From Actinomycetes bacterium (GTDB lineage Bacteria > Actinomycetota > Actinomycetes > Propionibacteriales > Propionibacteriaceae): a stretch of 7,247 bases of DNA. Numbering within the stretch: position 1 is the first letter of the stretch; the number at the start of each line of letters is the position of its first letter. Positions 4,917 to 7,247 of this stretch are shown here, piece after piece. Location: the NCBI GenBank assembly GCA_009785885.1, contig WQUE01000066.1, positions 1 to 7,247 of the forward strand, given 5' to 3'. The notes under the pieces are model-generated. The model had not been told where the DNA came from. It made no database searches and saw only the letters and a list, made by a program, of their open reading frames with translations. The position numbers and the translations under genes are program-made.

Positions 4917-6776
4917 GTGAGCGGATTTGTGGGGTTTGTCAATCGATCGGCGGACGAGAACGACAACCGACGCGTGATCGAGGCGATGGCGAATCGGATC
5001 GCGCATCGCGGCCCCGACCAGGAGGGTTATGACGTCGGCGAGCGCGTCTCGCTCGGTTTCCGTGGCCTCGCCTTGAGCGATCCGGCCGATTCTTCACAGC
5101 CGATTCGTAGCGACGACGGCACGCTGGTCCTGGTCATGGACGGCGAAATCTACAACGGCGACCAACTGCGTGAAGAATTGGCCGCGGCCGGGCATCCCTG
5201 CGCGACCCGATCCGATGCCGAAGTCGTCCTGCGCGGCTACGAGGCCGACGGGGCGGGCATCGTGCCCCGGTTGCGCGGCGACTTCGCGTTCGTCCTGTGG
5301 GACGCGAAATCCGGGACGGTATTCGGGGCGCGGGACGTCTTCGGCGCCAAACCGATGTTCTACTACCATGCGGACGGGCAGTTCCTGGTCGCGTCCGAGA
5401 TCAAGGCCTTCCTCGCCCATCCCGGCTTCGACAAGCGGTTCAACCGGGATCGCCTGCCGGATTACCTCAGCTTCGAGTACGTCCCCACGCAGGAGACGCT
5501 GTTCCGCGACGTGTTCAAGGTGCCCCCGGCCTCGACGTTCACCTACCGCGACGGCACCCTGACGATCACGCCCTACGACGCGTACCGCTACGCGATCGAC
5601 GAGGCGAAGACGCTCGAAGAATGGGAGGAGGCCATCGCCTCGACCTTCCAGGCGTCGTTCGAGGCGCATTGGCGCACCGACGTCGAGGTGGGGGGGTTCC
5701 TGTCCAGTGGAATCGACTCCAGCTATGTGGTGTCCGAGGCGGCGAAGCGGACGAGGATCCGCACGTTCAGCGTCGGTTATTCCGAGGAGAAGTTCTCCGA
5801 GCTGAGCGACGCCGCCGAATTCGCCGCGCACCTGGGCGTCGAGAACATCGCGAAGACGATCTCCTCCGAGGAGTATTTCGCGGCGGTCCCGGCCGTGCAA
5901 TACCACATGGACGAACCCCTGTCGAATCCGTCGGCGGTCGCGGTGTATTACCTCGCACAACTGGCCGCGTCCCATGTCAAGGTGGTCCTGTCGGGTGAGG
6001 GGGCCGACGAATTGTTCGGCGGCTATCCCTTCTACCAGGAGCCGCTGGCCTTCAGCGCCTACCTCAAGGTTCCGCAGCCCGTGCGCACGATCGTGGCCCG
6101 CGTCGCGGCACACCTGCCGGTCGGGTTGCACGGGCGTCGCTTCCTCGTGAACGGCGCGCTGCCGATCGAGCAGCGCTCGATCCGCAACAACTACGTGTTC
6201 AGCCTCGCCGACCGGGCGGCGGTGTTGGCGTCGCCGATCACGGCACCCGTACCGGCGGCGCGCGTGAAGCCCTACTACGACGAGGCCGCGGGCCAAGACG
6301 AGGTTTCGAAGATGCAGTACGTCGACCTGAAGACGTGGCTCGTGCAGGACATGCTCGTAAAAGCGGACCGGATGTGCGCGGCGCATTCACTGGCGGCGCG
6401 CTGCCCGATCCTGGACCGCGAGATGCTGCGGCTCGCGCTGCAGATCCCGACGCGTTTCCGGGTGACGCGCGAGCAGACGAAGGTCGCGTTCCGCGGCGCG
6501 GCCGCCCGTCAGGTGCCGGCGCGGAACGCGGAGCGGCCCAAGCTAGGCTTCCCCGTGCCGCTGATGGACTGGCTGCGGGAGGACCGCTACTACCAGCAGG
6601 TGCGCGACGCGTTCACGTCCGAAGAGGCGCGGGAGTTCTTCGATCAGGCGTTCCTGCTGAAGCTGCTGGACGACCATCGCGCCGGCCACGCCAAGAACAT
6701 GCGCAAGATTTGGTCGGTGTACTGCTTCCTGGTGTGGTACCGCCGCTACTTCGTGGAGGAGCAGCCGGCCGCCTGA
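4917..6776 (+). CDS. asnB: Asparagine synthetase (AsnB/AsnO-type) homologue with degenerate glutaminase site
   Basis: A 619-residue protein, normal length for AsnB. GTG start with AAGGA eight bases upstream (4904-4908); no other start is possible, as the frame has a stop at 4881 and no start codon between. Residues 1 to about 210 form the class II glutamine amidotransferase domain (H-R-G-P-D at 30-34, D-G-E-I-Y-N at 75-80, S-D-A-E-V at 99-103). Residues about 235-600 form the ATP-dependent synthetase domain: pyrophosphate loop S-S-G-I-D-S-S at 263-269, L-S-G-E-G-A-D-E-L-F-G-G-Y at 358-370, D-M-L-V-K-A-D-R-M, and a lysine at 522 where the family's catalytic lysine is expected. Intact relatives convert aspartate, ATP and glutamine to asparagine; some amidate other carboxylates. 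Here residue 2, normally the nucleophilic Cys, is Ser; the Arg49 and Asn74 equivalents are Gly50 and Asp75; and S-L-A-A-R-C-P-I-L-D (491-500) lacks the usual Glu. Glutamine hydrolysis is therefore unlikely. Family is certain, the exact reaction is not. Confidence 0.88.
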   Translation: MSGFVGFVNRSADENDNRRVIEAMANRIAHRGPDQEGYDVGERVSLGFRGLALSDPADSSQPIRSDDGTLVLVMDGEIYNGDQLREELAAAGHPCATRSDAEVVLRGYEADGAGIVPRLRGDFAFVLWDAKSGTVFGARDVFGAKPMFYYHADGQFLVASEIKAFLAHPGFDKRFNRDRLPDYLSFEYVPTQETLFRDVFKVPPASTFTYRDGTLTITPYDAYRYAIDEAKTLEEWEEAIASTFQASFEAHWRTDVEVGGFLSSGIDSSYVVSEAAKRTRIRTFSVGYSEEKFSELSDAAEFAAHLGVENIAKTISSEEYFAAVPAVQYHMDEPLSNPSAVAVYYLAQLAASHVKVVLSGEGADELFGGYPFYQEPLAFSAYLKVPQPVRTIVARVAAHLPVGLHGRRFLVNGALPIEQRSIRNNYVFSLADRAAVLASPITAPVPAARVKPYYDEAAGQDEVSKMQYVDLKTWLVQDMLVKADRMCAAHSLAARCPILDREMLRLALQIPTRFRVTREQTKVAFRGAAARQVPARNAERPKLGFPVPLMDWLREDRYYQQVRDAFTSEEAREFFDQAFLLKLLDDHRAGHAKNMRKIWSVYCFLVWYRRYFVEEQPAA

Positions 6777-6794
6777 GCGGACTTGTGCCTGGGG

Positions 6795-6823
6795 TGCAAC
6801 CTTTTCGGCGTGTCGTCTCGTAG
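6795..6823 (+). promoter_or_regulatory. Candidate ECF-type promoter of the sigma factor gene
   Basis: TGCAACC (6795-6801) followed after 17 bases by CGTAG (6819-6823) has the shape of ECF promoters: an AAC-containing -35 and a CGT-type -10. A nearer CGTC at 6814 would give too short a spacer. Transcription would start near 6830, about 37 bases before the ATG. ECF genes often control themselves, so self-regulation is a reasonable but untested reading. Confidence 0.4.
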
Positions 6824-6866
6824 AGGATGGTGACGGCACCCGACCGGGAAGGACGTGAGACCCCCC

Positions 6867-7247
6867 ATGGCCCAGAGCTTGGACGACGAGGCGTTCACCC
6901 GTTTCGTCGCGGCGTCCCAGGCGAGCCTGTATCGCGCTGCCTGGTGCCTCGTCGGGGACGCCGACCTGGCCGAGGACCTCGTGCAGGACACCCTCGTGAA
7001 GACCTACCTCGCGTGGGGACGTGTGCGCCGCGAAGGGGCGCTGGCGTACGCGCGGGCGGTCCTGGTGAACGCGAACATCGACCGGCTGCGGCGCCGGCAT
7101 GTCGAGCCGCCCCTACCGGAGGGATGGGATGCGGCCGGTGTGTGGGACACGCCGGCGGAGGTGGCGCAGCGGGATGCGGTGGCGCGTCTGCTGGCGGTTC
7201 TGCCGCGACGTCAACGCCAGGTCGTCGTGCTGCGGTACGCCCAGGAC
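6867..7247 (+). CDS. SigE-family ECF RNA polymerase sigma factor, N-terminal part (3' end outside window)
   Basis: The frame from the ATG at 6867 stays open for 127 codons to the window edge; the family usually has about 160-180 residues, so most is present. Residues about 10-76 are sigma region 2: F-T-R-F-V-A-A-S near the start, V-G-D-A-D-L-A-E-D-L-V-Q-D-T-L (29-43), Y-L-A-W (47-50), and V-L-V-N-A-N-I-D-R-L-R-R-R (65-77). After a short Pro-rich linker, region 4 begins at D103 with L-L-A-V-L-P-R-R-Q-R-Q-V-V-V-L-R-Y (108-124). The helix-turn-helix that reads the -35 is cut off. The pattern fits the actinobacterial SigE-like ECF family. No anti-sigma factor can be seen, as any would lie downstream. 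AAGGA at 6849-6853 is rather far (13 bases) from this ATG; GTGAGA (6855-6860) may serve as the site, and an in-frame GTG at 6855 is a less likely start. Confidence 0.87.
   Translation, partial: MAQSLDDEAFTRFVAASQASLYRAAWCLVGDADLAEDLVQDTLVKTYLAWGRVRREGALAYARAVLVNANIDRLRRRHVEPPLPEGWDAAGVWDTPAEVAQRDAVARLLAVLPRRQRQVVVLRYAQD

Noticed and set aside
5094..6386. 430-codon open frame on the minus strand across the AsnB-like gene
   Set aside because: Same reason: composition is typical of antisense shadow frames and the opposite strand has a clear protein family.

Overview
The window is very GC-rich, with G or C at nearly every third codon position. It carries an actinobacterial gene set: a long GlnE with the actinobacterial form of its nucleotidyltransferase motifs, a SigE-type ECF sigma factor, a small sterol-carrier-fold protein, and a winged-helix/BTAD protein of the kind found in LysM-BTAD proteins. 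It looks like ordinary chromosome of an actinobacterium; the genus cannot be fixed from the sequence alone. I see no RNA genes, insertion sequences, CRISPR arrays or long repeats, and no gene-free stretch over 300 bases.

Layout, left to right. The 3' end of a LysE/ArgO amino-acid exporter (+) converges, with a 10-base gap, on a BTAD-domain gene (-, 385-1167). Upstream of that gene is a 179-base gap holding a candidate promoter with a perfect 10-bp palindrome. Next is a small SCP2-like gene (-, 1347-1802). It is divergent from glnE (+, 1900-4827) across a 97-base region with a recognisable promoter for glnE. An asparagine-synthetase-family gene follows (+, 4917-6776) with its own extended -10 promoter. 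The window ends inside an ECF sigma factor gene (+, 6867 onward), preceded by an ECF-like promoter candidate.

Biologically, the middle of the window concerns nitrogen. GlnE adjusts glutamine synthetase activity by adenylylation. The next gene encodes a protein built like glutamine-dependent asparagine synthetase. That protein is the main point of interest. The residue that should be the N-terminal catalytic cysteine is serine, and the positions matching Arg49 and Asn74 of E. coli AsnB are glycine and aspartate. The usually conserved glutamate of the S-x-E-x-R-x-P-F-L-D motif is alanine. The ATP-binding and catalytic parts of the synthetase domain are otherwise kept. I infer an enzyme that cannot use glutamine, and so is either ammonia-dependent or a ligase with another substrate.
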